Virus record (IMG/VR): IMGVR_UViG_3300033182_000595 | Location: 1-64,000 of that record | Length of the DNA stretch: 64,000 nucleotides | Strand: one strand, 5' to 3' | From: a virus | In this document: in pieces, positions 1-11,100 of the stretch | How the letters are laid out: each line of letters begins with the position of its first letter | How positions within the stretch are numbered: position 1 is the first letter of the stretch | Program-made: the position numbers and the translations under genes | Notes under the pieces: generated by a model | Seen by the model: only the letters and a program-made list of their open reading frames with translations | What the model was told of the DNA's origin: nothing | Databases searched by the model: none

Positions 1-1482
1 TGGATAGCCAAGAAGTTATCAATGAGTTATGCAGACTCTAGTGGTACTCCGATACAAGGTATAAAATCAGTAATTAATGATTATAATAATGGGTCAAGAA
101 GGTCATTACAATCAGTAGGTGATGGATATACATCGCTAGTGAATATAGTTCCTAACTTTGCAAATGATTTAACATACTCTTCTACATCTGATGCAAATGG
201 AGATAGTGCAGAATTGGAGGTCACAACCGCAGTTTGGACGGGTTCAAAAACCGATTTGGATATTTATGGGCAATGGGACTATAGGTCTAAAAATAATGGT
301 AACGATGACATATTTGATATTGCTCACGCTCATTACGATTATCTGATTTCAGTTTCAACGGTAGCACTTAAAGGTTTAGGCACTCTGAATGTACCTGTTG
401 TATTATTTAACGACTCATCACTTACGGAGTCCGACAAAACTATAGTTGATGCCTATGAGGAGATTGATACACCTCAGAGGTTCTACGACAGGGCAAAAGC
501 CTATCTGGTAGACAACTACGCAGGAGAGACAGCAACGATTGTTTCTCGTTCGGGCAACTCCATTGATGCGGGCTCTTACGATGTGGTGGTTGATGGGAAT
601 GTTACAGACGCTGCTTCTGCATTTTCGATTAGTGGTAACACATTAACCATTAAGGCAACTAGATTTACAGGGAATATACTCACATCAGGAACCGCTACTC
701 TTTCTAATGATGCTGTAGTGATTGGTACATTTAAAGATACCACCGTCCTTCAATGGGGTGTTAAAAACATAGAGGCTACCTCTAGGTTGCAGTTATACAA
801 TGTAACCCAAGATGCCGAGGTTCTTACCACAAAACTTACAGGCACCGCTGGAGCATTAGTAGACACAGACGGAACATACACATCCTCCGAGATCGCAGTA
901 GGTGATGTAGTAAGACTTCGTGTGACATGTGTAGTAGGGGATGAAGCTATGCTTCCCCTGGAGGTAACAGGTGTTGCCACAACTGCAGGACTCAATTTCT
1001 CCATAGATCAGCAAGCAGATACTATTTATAACTCCAATGCTATAGATGGTAGTGCCATAAGCTCATGGACTGCAGATTTCACAAACACCCCAATGGGAGT
1101 GGATCTAAGTGAATCTGATGGTGTAGCAACTGTTCAAGAAATCTATGCCTTCATGGTATACTCACAGACCACAGCAGACGGAGTGGATAAATGGTTCAAT
1201 GTGGTGCGTGCAATCGATAGTAGTAATTACCAAATAGACCAGGCCATTGCAGATATTAAGATACAGAATATTGGTAATGTGGCGGTAAACATTACAGGAG
1301 GTAGAATATTCAGAAAAGATGGAGCATCCGTACTTTATGCAGAAGATGGAGATAAGCCTCTTACCTTAGATACAGGCGCATTGGTAGCAAATATCAAACC
1401 GCAGATAGATGACGCACTTAATACTAATTCAAAAATTTCTTCAATTAACAATAACTCTAAATTAATACCGAGTTTATTATAA
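1..1482 (+). CDS. Phage structural protein, 5' end probably outside window
   Basis: The reading frame is open from the first base of the window. The first ATG is at 22 with no good ribosome site before it, so the protein probably starts upstream. About 490 residues are visible. They are rich in Ser, Thr, Asn and Asp, with short beta-prone segments and Gly/Thr-rich repeats around residues 190-230, as in tail or adhesin-like virion proteins. No Cys-rich or enzymatic motif is seen. It is followed at a 39-base gap by two repeat-rich fibre genes on the same strand, which supports a tail role. The exact function is not recognised. Confidence 0.6.
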   Translation, partial: WIAKKLSMSYADSSGTPIQGIKSVINDYNNGSRRSLQSVGDGYTSLVNIVPNFANDLTYSSTSDANGDSAELEVTTAVWTGSKTDLDIYGQWDYRSKNNGNDDIFDIAHAHYDYLISVSTVALKGLGTLNVPVVLFNDSSLTESDKTIVDAYEEIDTPQRFYDRAKAYLVDNYAGETATIVSRSGNSIDAGSYDVVVDGNVTDAASAFSISGNTLTIKATRFTGNILTSGTATLSNDAVVIGTFKDTTVLQWGVKNIEATSRLQLYNVTQDAEVLTTKLTGTAGALVDTDGTYTSSEIAVGDVVRLRVTCVVGDEAMLPLEVTGVATTAGLNFSIDQQADTIYNSNAIDGSAISSWTADFTNTPMGVDLSESDGVATVQEIYAFMVYSQTTADGVDKWFNVVRAIDSSNYQIDQAIADIKIQNIGNVAVNITGGRIFRKDGASVLYAEDGDKPLTLDTGALVANIKPQIDDALNTNSKISSINNNSKLIPSLL

Positions 1483-1521
1483 CAATGAGCGCTATGCTTA
1501 AACCAATAAATAACTAATACA

Positions 1522-2316
1522 ATGCCAGTCGACACTACATCAGTATTCTATAAGATCGGGCAAGGCGTAGCCTCCCAGATCTCCAACAATAACGCCGGAT
1601 TCCTGAGTACAGCTAATACCTTTACGGGTGCCCAAACTTTCTCGGGTGGAGTAGCAATCAACACATCTAACCTTACAGTAGATGCAACAGCTACCTCTAC
1701 ATTCTCGGGTGGGGTAACCATCCAGACGAATGCATTAGCAGTAACGAGTGCATCCACATTCTCAGGTGGAGTAACAATCAATACTTCCGCACTTGATGTT
1801 AATGCAGGAGCAACCATCAACACCTTGCAAGTTGAAGACTTGACTGCAGGTCGTGTAGTAATTGCCGGATCATCTGGAGAGATTCAAGATGATGCAAATC
1901 TTACTTTTGATTCTACCTCTCAGACATTAACCACAGTAAATGGTGCATTTGGTGGTAACATTGTAGTTACAGGAAATCTTACCGTACAAGGTACAACCAC
2001 CACATTGGACTCAGATAATCTGTCTGTTAAGGATAACCTTATCATTCTTAATGACGGTGCCGCTGAAGTGTCAACAGAAGCTAATACTGCAGGTTTCTTA
2101 TTTGAGCGGGCTGACGGAACAAAGAATGCCGCATTTGTATTCGATGAAACAGGCGATCGCTTTGAGCTTGGTCTCGATAGTGGCACAGGTCAGGCATCCA
2201 CCCTTGGTACGGTATCCCTTGGTGGACTTGCCGTGAATGAATTATTCATCGGAACCAGGGCATCCACCCAGCCTTTGGGAGATCTCGCTGACTTCACTGC
2301 TGGATTAAGCGCTTAA
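1522..2316 (+). CDS. Repeat-rich tail fibre-like protein
   Basis: This 264-residue protein has tandem copies of a short unit containing STFSGGV followed by beta-strand-like I/T/N stretches (residues about 30-95). It then has an SSGEIQDDANLTFDS-type segment and a TVQGTTTTLDSDNL-type segment, both typical of phage fibre and receptor-binding shafts. There are no catalytic motifs. It ends just before a strong hairpin terminator (2328-2357), so it closes the transcript that begins upstream. Assignment rests on repeat style and position beside an S74 fibre gene, not on a named family. Confidence 0.6.
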   Translation: MPVDTTSVFYKIGQGVASQISNNNAGFLSTANTFTGAQTFSGGVAINTSNLTVDATATSTFSGGVTIQTNALAVTSASTFSGGVTINTSALDVNAGATINTLQVEDLTAGRVVIAGSSGEIQDDANLTFDSTSQTLTTVNGAFGGNIVVTGNLTVQGTTTTLDSDNLSVKDNLIILNDGAAEVSTEANTAGFLFERADGTKNAAFVFDETGDRFELGLDSGTGQASTLGTVSLGGLAVNELFIGTRASTQPLGDLADFTAGLSA

Positions 2317-2327
2317 AATTATTAGTT

Positions 2328-2357
2328 GGGGGCTTGACTGCTTCTGGTCAAGCCCCT
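2328..2357 (+). terminator. Rho-independent-like terminator after fibre gene
   Basis: There is a perfect 10-bp stem (GGGGCTTGAC at 2329-2338 pairing with GTCAAGCCCC at 2347-2356) with an 8-base loop. It is followed by a T/A-rich but not uniform T tract (TAATTTATAT). It lies between the end of the 1522-2316 gene and the next promoter-like palindrome. Confidence 0.75.
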
Positions 2358-2366
2358 AATTTATAT

Positions 2367-2391
2367 GTAACACTAAATTTATTGTAACACT
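2367..2391 (+). promoter_or_regulatory. GTAACAC repeat element before S74 fibre gene
   Basis: GTAACAC (2367-2373) is followed by TAAATTT and then by a second, direct GTAACAC (2384-2390) that abuts the ATG at 2392. This copy of the dispersed 22-bp element is a direct rather than inverted pair. No Shine-Dalgarno sequence is visible between it and the start codon. Confidence 0.55.
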
Positions 2392-4500
2392 ATGGCATCA
2401 AACATTACCGCTAATACAACCCATCCTGCAAACTCGCAAATTATCTTGCGTAAAGGTACTGGGGGGACACCACTTTCACATGACGAGGTAGACGGAAATT
2501 TTATTACCTTGATGGATGGCCACAACGATGTGGTCACCGCACTTGGTACAAAAGCCGCATCTAGTCACACACACTCATCCGCTACTGCATCTAGTGCTGG
2601 ATTCATGTCCACGAGCGACAAAAGTAAGTTGGATGGCATTGCTAGTAGCGCAAACAACTACTCATTACCGAACGCAACATCGAGCGTACTTGGTGGGGTG
2701 AAAGTAGGGACTGGTATTAGTGTAAGTTCAGGTACGATATCTGTAAGTAACGCAACTACTTCGGCGAACGGATTGATGTCATCTAGCGACAAGTCAAAGC
2801 TTAATGGCATTGCGAGTAGTGCAAATAATTATAGTTTGCCAACCGCATCTTCTAGTGTGCTTGGTGGTATTAAAGTAGGTAGTAACCTTTCTATCTCAAA
2901 TGGGGTGCTAAGTGCCAACACTCAAAGTGGTACATATTCCTTACCTACAGCAACCTCCTCTACTCTTGGTGGTGTAAAGATTGGTAATGGTATCAATATT
3001 TCAAGTGGCGTTATTAGTGTAAAATCAAATGACGCAGCTCTTAATGTAGCATCTACTGGACTGACTTTAGATAAAGCATCAGCAAGCGGATATGGTGTAG
3101 TAAAAATTGGTAGTGGAATTTCTGTAAGTAATGGTGAAATAAGCGTAGCCAATACATCCTACACCTTACCAACTGCATCTGCTTCTACTCTTGGTGGAGT
3201 GAAAGTGGGTAGTGGATTATCCATTAGTAATGGAGTATTGTCCGCAACAGCAACTTCTCCAAGTAACTTATCGTCCACACACTTATCACTCCTTAATACG
3301 GCAAGTACTGGTGGAGCAGACATTGAAATAGGAGGAGCGGAATACGCTTTTATTGACCTCAAAAATCCTCAAAGCGATGATTATGACCTCCGGATAATTT
3401 CACAGAGCACTTCAGATCCTGTTGTCCATAACTCACTTGTTCGATTGGAATCATCGGGCAAGCTTGGTCTTGTCGCGGGCGCACGACCTAGCCTAAGTAC
3501 ACCAGGTAATGAAGTTGTGACAGTTATGGACCAACATAAGTCAACAGGTCTTAAGTCACAAGCTGATGGATCAGGCGGATTTACTGCAGAGTGGGTAGAT
3601 GGTGAGAATGGAATGAGTGTTAGAATCGGTGGAGATGATTCTAATTATGTAACTAATACTGTTGATGCCACTACTATTGGTTTCCCTACAGCTGAGATTG
3701 AATGGAATCCACACTTCATGGTTCGCGGTGATGCTAGGTTCTTAAGGAATGGTGCAGAAAATATGCCATTAGCAGTTTTCGAGGGAACTTCTGGAGACGC
3801 AGAGGCCTCAATAGTTTTAGCAAATAGTGAAGGTTTGTCATCCAAGGGTACAGTGATGATTCACACTTGCTCAAATTACGATCACCTAGGTTCTTCTTGG
3901 TTTAACTTTGGAAATCAATCACACTTGGGTAAAGCTATTTGGGGATATGTGTTAGCCAATGCTGCAGGAGATACTCATGGGGTGGAAATTAATCAGACAG
4001 ATGGTGCGTTTACACCAATGCCAGACAATAAAACCAACCTTGGTTCTTCTGGCACAAGGTGGAAGCAACTGTTTGCAGGAACAACCAGTATTTCAACTTC
4101 AGATATTAACCTGAAAACCGAGATTACTGATCTTGATGAGGCAGAAAAACGAGTAGCTGTAGCATGTAAGGGACTTGTTAAAAAATTCAAATTCAAAGAT
4201 GCAGTAGCTGAAAAGGGAGATAAAGCCAGGTTTCATGTTGGTGTAATTGCCCAGCAAGTTGAGCAAGCATTTATTGATGAAGGTCTCAATGGATGGGACT
4301 ATGGTATACTTTGTAAGGACGACAGTTGGAGCGGTAAGGCTAAACCAACAGGATCGAACCCAGCAGGTGCGGAGTTAAACTTAGATCATGAGCCAACAGC
4401 TAATGACCTAGAAGCAGTAGACGCTGATGGTTTTACTAAGAGCACAAAGTATTCAGTTAGATACGAGGAGCTTTTCGCGTTTATAATCTCGGCATTGTAA
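2392..4500 (+). CDS. Tail fibre with C-terminal S74 self-cleaving chaperone domain
   Basis: This is a 702-residue fibre. Residues about 60-290 contain repeated S-S-V-L-G-G-[VI]-K-V-G and I-S-[VN]-x-x-G-x-[IL]-S units, plus two copies of M-S-x-[SG]-D-K-S-K-L-x-G-I-A-S, the shaft repeats seen in many phage fibres. Residues about 550-702 form a Peptidase_S74 intramolecular chaperone: the SDINLK motif gives the Ser570/Lys575 dyad used for autocleavage in endosialidase-type fibres, followed by GVIAQQVEQ. By family knowledge the chaperone trimerises the fibre and is then cleaved off. It likely contacts the host surface. The start abuts a repeat element and has no obvious ribosome site. Confidence 0.88.
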   Translation: MASNITANTTHPANSQIILRKGTGGTPLSHDEVDGNFITLMDGHNDVVTALGTKAASSHTHSSATASSAGFMSTSDKSKLDGIASSANNYSLPNATSSVLGGVKVGTGISVSSGTISVSNATTSANGLMSSSDKSKLNGIASSANNYSLPTASSSVLGGIKVGSNLSISNGVLSANTQSGTYSLPTATSSTLGGVKIGNGINISSGVISVKSNDAALNVASTGLTLDKASASGYGVVKIGSGISVSNGEISVANTSYTLPTASASTLGGVKVGSGLSISNGVLSATATSPSNLSSTHLSLLNTASTGGADIEIGGAEYAFIDLKNPQSDDYDLRIISQSTSDPVVHNSLVRLESSGKLGLVAGARPSLSTPGNEVVTVMDQHKSTGLKSQADGSGGFTAEWVDGENGMSVRIGGDDSNYVTNTVDATTIGFPTAEIEWNPHFMVRGDARFLRNGAENMPLAVFEGTSGDAEASIVLANSEGLSSKGTVMIHTCSNYDHLGSSWFNFGNQSHLGKAIWGYVLANAAGDTHGVEINQTDGAFTPMPDNKTNLGSSGTRWKQLFAGTTSISTSDINLKTEITDLDEAEKRVAVACKGLVKKFKFKDAVAEKGDKARFHVGVIAQQVEQAFIDEGLNGWDYGILCKDDSWSGKAKPTGSNPAGAELNLDHEPTANDLEAVDADGFTKSTKYSVRYEELFAFIISAL

Positions 4501-4520
4501 TATGGCGGGAATGCCCCGTC

Positions 4521-7079
4521 ATGGATAAGTACCAAAAAGCCGCTAAGTTACTCAATTCTAAAGCTCCCGTTGACGGACAGTTCGGGAAGGAAAGAATTGC
4601 GTACCTTAATCCCCTAGAGGAAGAGATACTCAAATCCATTGGTGGATCGGGTGAGGTAATCATCCCGTCCGCTGAGGAGCAGTCAGATCCCAATGTGCCT
4701 TCTTATGGACTGATAAAATGGTTCAAGAAGAAGATCGTAGATGACATCCTAGGGATAGATGACGATAGGTTCCTCGGAATGAAATCAAAAACATTCCTTG
4801 GGAAAATCGGCAATACCATCATGGATGATTGGTTGGGGTACGACTCAAATAAATCCTTCGGTATTAGTGATGCTACATGGGATGACCTAGGGAGTTGGGG
4901 TGCTTATTTGGTCGGTGGTCCGTTAGCTTCTCTTGCATGGTCTGTTGGCGATAAAGTTGTTGAGAACAACTCAGGGGACACAAGTGGAAGGCAAAGACAA
5001 AGAGAAGAGTTTGCTGAATTGAAGAATGCTTTCGAAGCAGACAGGGCGGCGGCACTTGCTAGAGGGGACAGGACATTCTTTTTTCAAGGAAGAGAGTATT
5101 ACACTGATGATAATGATGATGGTTCTGCTCGATATGGTAGTGCGGGAAATGCTCAAGGTTCAACTGCCGCAGGTACTGCGACGCCTAAAGGATACGATGA
5201 GGAAGGGCTTGCCAACCTTCGATCTGTAGCTGGAGCATTACAGGGTAGGGGTAAAGCCGGAATCATTGACCCATCAGATACGGGTAGACTATCTGCATTA
5301 CTTGCATCACCAGGTGATGAAAACTATGTCGAAGGATTTTCTATTGGTGGGCAGGACATGGATCCATTTCCTCGTTGGCTCAGGGGGGCGGGAGATAGAA
5401 TCAATAGTACTATAGATGATACGGGGTACTATGCTGGAGAATATTTAGGGGACGCAGACCAAAGGATGTATGACTTTATGCCGATCTTGGATCGGATGAA
5501 GGGCATGAACATTGATGCGATATCCACGCTTGGTTCTATATTTGATAAGGGAGAGGGGGGACTGGAGTCTCAGTATCGTGGATTCCAGGATGATTTTAAT
5601 ACACTAGCGGAGGGGCAGAAGCTACTTAATACAATTACTGCCGAGTCCAATCAAGGCTTAGTGGATGATGTACTAGGTGCTGGAGATCAATACTCTGCAT
5701 CTTTAGCTGATGCCAAGAACTTACAGACCGCACTAACTGATAAATCATTTGATGCACTCTCATCGCTTGAAGATATCAAGCGCATGCAGAACATGGAGCA
5801 AACAGGTAGGTTTGCTGATACAAGAAATGCCAGACAGGACGCCGCTTTTGATCTTAGTGATGCGGAATATGGAGCCGCTACTGGACTCAGTGGTGCAGAG
5901 TATGGTGCTTCAGATAAACTTTTTGGTGCCCGCGGTAAAGATGCAAGGGGCATACTTGGCGCGCAAACCAACGAAGCAAATAATATATTTGGCTCAGAAG
6001 CTAATTCCGCTCGTGGTATATTAGGGGCGCAAGACAATGAAGCACTTGGTATATTCGGGGCGCAACAAGGAGCCGCTGATCGCATACAGAATGCAGAAAG
6101 AGCAAAGGCTTATGCCGCGGGAGCAAATGCAGAAAACCTAGCCAATGCAGGTCAGCGTGGACTCAAAACATCCATGCTTGGGCAAGGAGAGGGTACGATG
6201 CAGAACATGGGTAACGCCATGATCCGCGCACAACTTGGTCAGCAACGCTCCGACTTACTAGCAGACGCATTGATCCGTGATGCGGACAGAAGAGGAACCG
6301 CAGATATAGAATTAGCACAAAGACTGGGTGGTTCTGGTGTTGGATTCGCAGAAAGGATGGGAGATGCTGGTATAAGTAGATCTGAGAGACTCGGAGAGGC
6401 GGGGGTAGACTTTGCTGATAGAATGGGTAGTGCGCTAATTGATAGAGCAAGCCAAAGAGGAGAGTCAGATATCGGTCTCGCAGGAAGACTAGGGCAATCC
6501 AATATCAATTTAGCAGACCGAGTAGGTGGAGCAGAGACACAATTCAGGAATCAGCTAGAAAATATATTATTCTCAGATGCTGATAAATTAGGGGCAGAGA
6601 TCGAGGCAGATAGATTTGCCACACTAGCAGAGATGAACCCCGGTGAGGGTAACATACTTGCAAATGAAGCAAACCTCCAAAATAAGCTACGGGCTCTCGG
6701 GTACGGGGATCAGATACTCAACGCAATGGGTGCAAATATCGGTATCGACCAAGCAACTCTTGATGATGAGCGTAGATTACTTAGTGACCTTACTAATATG
6801 CGTCTCGGTAATACTTCTCTTATACCTGCACTTGGTATGCAGAACGCACAACTTCCAGCTACATTGCTTGAGGCGGCACTTGCACCAATTGGTCCACTTA
6901 TAAGGAACGCATCACCATATACTACAACTGGTCAGCTACCCGCTCCAGTTACTACATTCTCACCAATCGCACCACCTCAGCAGAAGAATGAGTGGTATGA
7001 CTATGCAATGATGGCGCCACAAATACTTAGTGGTATCAAAGGAATAACAGATATCTGGGGAGGAGGAAATAACTCATGA
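4521..7079 (+). CDS. Large helical virion protein with DxxVPSY motif
   Basis: This 852-residue protein is probably an internal virion or tail-tube-associated component. The N-terminus carries IAYLNPLEEEILKSIGGSG and then D-P-N-V-P-S-Y at residues 56-62, a motif shared with two other proteins here (40703 and 45496). Residues about 440-700 are Ala/Gly-rich helix with near-repeats of the types A-x-x-I-F/L-G-A-Q and L-A-x-R-x-G/M-G-x-x-x-x-x-A-x-R. It overlaps the next gene by four bases and is co-transcribed with the giant protein. It resembles unnamed aquatic phage virion proteins with a GGSG...PSY/PSF leader. Function is inferred from order only. Confidence 0.6.
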   Translation: MDKYQKAAKLLNSKAPVDGQFGKERIAYLNPLEEEILKSIGGSGEVIIPSAEEQSDPNVPSYGLIKWFKKKIVDDILGIDDDRFLGMKSKTFLGKIGNTIMDDWLGYDSNKSFGISDATWDDLGSWGAYLVGGPLASLAWSVGDKVVENNSGDTSGRQRQREEFAELKNAFEADRAAALARGDRTFFFQGREYYTDDNDDGSARYGSAGNAQGSTAAGTATPKGYDEEGLANLRSVAGALQGRGKAGIIDPSDTGRLSALLASPGDENYVEGFSIGGQDMDPFPRWLRGAGDRINSTIDDTGYYAGEYLGDADQRMYDFMPILDRMKGMNIDAISTLGSIFDKGEGGLESQYRGFQDDFNTLAEGQKLLNTITAESNQGLVDDVLGAGDQYSASLADAKNLQTALTDKSFDALSSLEDIKRMQNMEQTGRFADTRNARQDAAFDLSDAEYGAATGLSGAEYGASDKLFGARGKDARGILGAQTNEANNIFGSEANSARGILGAQDNEALGIFGAQQGAADRIQNAERAKAYAAGANAENLANAGQRGLKTSMLGQGEGTMQNMGNAMIRAQLGQQRSDLLADALIRDADRRGTADIELAQRLGGSGVGFAERMGDAGISRSERLGEAGVDFADRMGSALIDRASQRGESDIGLAGRLGQSNINLADRVGGAETQFRNQLENILFSDADKLGAEIEADRFATLAEMNPGEGNILANEANLQNKLRALGYGDQILNAMGANIGIDQATLDDERRLLSDLTNMRLGNTSLIPALGMQNAQLPATLLEAALAPIGPLIRNASPYTTTGQLPAPVTTFSPIAPPQQKNEWYDYAMMAPQILSGIKGITDIWGGGNNS

Positions 7080-8167
7080 TGAATCCTCTGCAAGCTATGA
7101 TCGCCGCTCGTCAGGCGAACCAAATGCCTGGTCTTGGTGTGCAAGCACAGGGTGCCGCGCCCGCCATCAATCCATTGCAGTACGCACAGATGAATACTCC
7201 TCTGCAACCACAGATGATGAACGCACCAGCGGCTCGTCTGCAGGAGATGGATAAGCAGAAGTATATAGATAGTGCCCTGAATAGAGATCTACAGGATAAG
7301 CAACTTATATTTCAGGCCATGACTGCGGCTGATAATCGCAATGCACAAATGGCATTGGAGGCTGAACGCGCAAAGAATAACATGGCGCTAGAGGGTCAGA
7401 GGCAGACTAATGTATTGGACGCACAGGAACGGGCTCAAAAAATTGCACTTGAGACAGAAAGGCAAAAACTAGAAATACAGAGAGACCAGCAAGCAATCCT
7501 ACAGCAAGCAACTGATGAGCGATATGCTCCATTTGCGGAGGTAGCATCTAAGGCATTCGGTGCAATGAATGCGTGGTTTGGCGGTAAGCAAGAGGAGGCA
7601 AGAACCAATCTTGTTAAATCCCGCACACAGCAACTTGCACTATCTACGATCTCGTATGAGCAGATGGCAGAAGCGTGGAAGAATAATCCACAATTTGCTG
7701 GAGCCGCAGTCCCCGAGTACGGGTCTGAGCAACATATAAATTATATAGTTGGTGAGTTACAAAAGACCGAAGAGGGTCAGAAGCAGATCGCACAGATCAT
7801 GCAGATGGTGGATGCAGAGATCGCACAGAAATCAAAAGAGATAGTATCTGCATATAACACATCCTTAACTACCGCACAGAAATTAGGCTTTACCGTTCCT
7901 TCCTTATCCGAACCGGACATAGATCCAAGTGGAGGGTTGGGAACTATTAGTACGCTACCAGACGCAAGCATGCTTCCTCCTCTGTTACCTAAAAGCAAGG
8001 ACGGCTCAAAACCTGAGCCAAAGAAGAAGAACAACACTAGAGCAAACAGCTCAAGAGGTGCGACTCGTAGACCGTCCGCATTGGAAGGAGACAAGAGACA
8101 GAAGAGCAAAAGAGTTTATCCTGATAAAGAAGAGGAAGTAAAGCGTCCGACCAGGAGAACAGGTTAA
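7076..8167 (+). CDS. Internal virion-like coiled-coil protein
   Basis: This is a 363-residue hydrophilic protein. Residues about 55-165 are Gln/Ala/Arg/Glu-rich and predicted coiled coil, with repeats of A-x-E-x-Q-R-Q/K type. The C-terminal 60 residues are Lys/Arg/Ser-rich and basic, suggesting nucleic-acid contact or flexible packing. It sits between two large virion genes, starting within the preceding stop region and ending 4 bases before the giant gene, so all three probably form one module. No known domain was recognised. Confidence 0.55.
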   Translation: MMNPLQAMIAARQANQMPGLGVQAQGAAPAINPLQYAQMNTPLQPQMMNAPAARLQEMDKQKYIDSALNRDLQDKQLIFQAMTAADNRNAQMALEAERAKNNMALEGQRQTNVLDAQERAQKIALETERQKLEIQRDQQAILQQATDERYAPFAEVASKAFGAMNAWFGGKQEEARTNLVKSRTQQLALSTISYEQMAEAWKNNPQFAGAAVPEYGSEQHINYIVGELQKTEEGQKQIAQIMQMVDAEIAQKSKEIVSAYNTSLTTAQKLGFTVPSLSEPDIDPSGGLGTISTLPDASMLPPLLPKSKDGSKPEPKKKNNTRANSSRGATRRPSALEGDKRQKSKRVYPDKEEEVKRPTRRTG

Positions 8168-8171
8168 TGCA

Positions 8172-11100
8172 ATGTCTCAATTCCTTAACGACCCTCAAAA
8201 CGAAGTAGTAGACCAACTGCGGAAGAGATATCTGGAGGAGTATGGTATTGATACCTCCAACTTCTCTAATGAAGAACTAATATTTAAGCATGGTCAGGAC
8301 TTGGAAGGTTCTGGCATGGATATGGATGGTATCGAGTCCGAGTATGGTGAGTTATTCAAGGATCAATACTATGACATTAAGAATCGTGCCCGCCCCGATC
8401 AAAGCTATGGGGATGACTTTGGGGATGCAATATCCAGTGCTACAAGCGGATTACAATCTACTGCACTAGGTGGACTTGGACTAGGCCTTGGTCAGTTAGG
8501 ATTTGAGGGGGCAGAGGATTACTTGCTAGGTAAAGCGGCGGAATATCAAGAGGAAGCCTCACAGTCTCGCCCTACTGTTGATCGATTTAGTGATGTTCGT
8601 TGGGATCGCCCTGAGGAGGTAGCTAGATTCCTTATAGGGGCAATGGGTGAAGTAATACCCAGTACCGTGGAGTCTGGGGGTGCGGCTCTATTGGGTGGTG
8701 GTATTGCTGGGCTTGGAGCTAAGACATTAGCCAAGACTGCTATAAGAAAGTCAATTAACGAGAGGTTAAAGAAAACCGTAGGTCAATCAGTTATAGACCT
8801 TGGCAAGGAGATCGCTAAGAAGAAGGCACTTACTCCATTCAATGTAGGTGCGGGTGCAGGACTTGCCGCTTCATCCTTCGGTCTTAGCTCGGGCGAGATA
8901 TACACAGAGCTATATCCATATACTCAACTAGATCCAAGCAATCCTGACTATGTAGACCCACAGGAAGCTCGTAATATATCTACTGGTTTTGGTTTTGTTG
9001 CGGGTGGTCTTGATGCGTTTGGTGCTGGCAAGCTATTGAGTAAGCTCACAGGTGCATCTGATAAGGTAGCATCGGGATATTTTAAGACCCTCCTGAAGTC
9101 ACTACCCGAAGGTATATTTGTAGAGGGTGGCACAGAAGTTCTGCAAGAGCTTATAAACATGACTGCGGAGAAGTATGCCCGTGGCATGGAGATGGAATTT
9201 AATGACCAGGAGATATCCAGACTATTTGATGCGGGTGTCCTTGGTGCAATAGGTGGTACTCAGTTCTCTGCTATCAGTGCGATCAAGGGAATACAGAAAA
9301 AAGAAATAGATCAAGATACATCCATGGAGCCTCAGAATGATATCCTTCTGTCTCTGGAGAGCTTGCTCGAGCGATTGTCCGATCAGCGGGCAGAGGATGA
9401 TTCTAGGTATGGAGTAGGGGATGAGGTAGAAATCGCACTTAGTGGTAACACAGGAACGATCACCAAGATATCAGGCAACAATGTGGAGGTGAAACTTAGC
9501 AACGGAGACTTAGCTGAGACCACCATGGATAGACTCACTCAGGCAGTGGATCCACAGGAGGAACTATCCCAACCACAAACCAAGTACCAAGAATTAAATT
9601 TTGACGAAACCGAGTCGAAGGTAGAGGAACCATCTGCTGAGAAGATAGTAGGTGGCGATGTAAAGATCCAAGACGAACCCGTAATCAAGCCAAAGAAGAA
9701 ACTACTTGGTACTGAGGTGCTGTCCATACAGGTAAAGGATGGGGACACAAGAACCAAAAAAGACTTAACCGTCACTCAAGCAAAGGATGCCAGGGAATTA
9801 TATGATGCTCTAGTGGAACTGTCCAAAAAGGATATGTCCAAGAATATAGGGTATGCTAATAAAACTGGTGGGTTTGCGGGCAATGTAAGATCGGCTCTGA
9901 TCTCACGGCTGGGTCAAGATAAGGTAAAGCGTCTATGGACACCTGAGAATATACAAGTCCTTAGAGATATGGGTATCCTTAACTACTCCAATGAGTGGCA
10001 GTTGGGTACTAAATTAGATGACGCACTTGACCAAAAGAATGAAGAGGAGCGGGCACAGAAGAGGAAGAACTTTATCAAGCGGGAAGGCTTTGCTCAGGAT
10101 AATGAAGTAGTCATCAGGGAAACAGGGGAGCAGACCAAGATCACGGAGATCATGGATAATGGCATGGTCAAGGTGGATGGGTCTGATAATCCATTCTTCC
10201 CTAGAGATCTCAAGAAGGTGGTTGCACCCAAGAAGCCTCGCAAGAGTAAGCCTAAGTCCAATAAGTCAAAACCCGCACAAGGACCAATCGAGGAAGTACA
10301 ACAGGAGATCGAGGAGGAAGTACCCGATCCTATATTCTTTGATGACGAGGGTGAGATCGTAACTGATGTAGACTTAGAGAATGCCAATATCGGATTCTCC
10401 TATACATCCGGCAAGGAGATCAAGCAGAACAGCCTGACCTTTGAGGGAGTCACCGACATTGATGGATTCATTGAAGGGGTAAAGGCATGGGTAAGTAATA
10501 CACAAAAAAACAAAAAGAGGTTTGATAGAAGACAGTTAGAGAACCTTCGTGGTCTTGAGATTGATGGAGTACTTTACCCGGTCGAGATAACAGATGACTA
10601 CATAAGTGTAGCGGGTCTTGATATATATACCACCGAGCGGGCTGACCTAGAAGCAAGGAGAGGGCCTGTACCTTTTCCCATCAATAACATGGTGACTGAC
10701 TCTGTTAGACTGGAGGACTCAATCAATAGTGACTCCACCCCAAATGGTAAGTTATTAAACACACAAGTATTTGCTACAACCAGGACAAAGAGTGCAGTAC
10801 TTCTTCGTAAACCCGCAAGTAAGAATAATGAAGAGTTCTTCAGGTTGGTAACTTTATCCAAGGGGAAGACAAGCCGTAAAACCATTCTCAAAGGATACGA
10901 CTCCGTAACAGGTAAGCATATCTATTTAAAGGAGGGAGTATCCAATAACTTCAGTGAGTACGAGATCGTAGGTAAAATAGAATCCACCGATGTAGTACCC
11001 AAGGATTTAGATGTATTCTTTGGTGACCTAGATGAGTTCATGGCAGACGAGCGTGTCGTTGAGTTCATGAATCGTCAGAAGGTGGAGAGTAAGTCTGAGC

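Noticed and set aside
2600-3260. Regular repeats suggesting a CRISPR array
   Set aside because: They are in frame, degenerate and encode the fibre repeat units (SSVLGG[VI]KVG and MSxSDKSKLxGI). Spacing and sequence vary as in coding repeats.
5687-6085. 132-residue antisense frame with Ala/Ser/Pro repeats
   Set aside because: Produced by the repetitive Ala/Gly-rich coding sequence of the 4521 gene.
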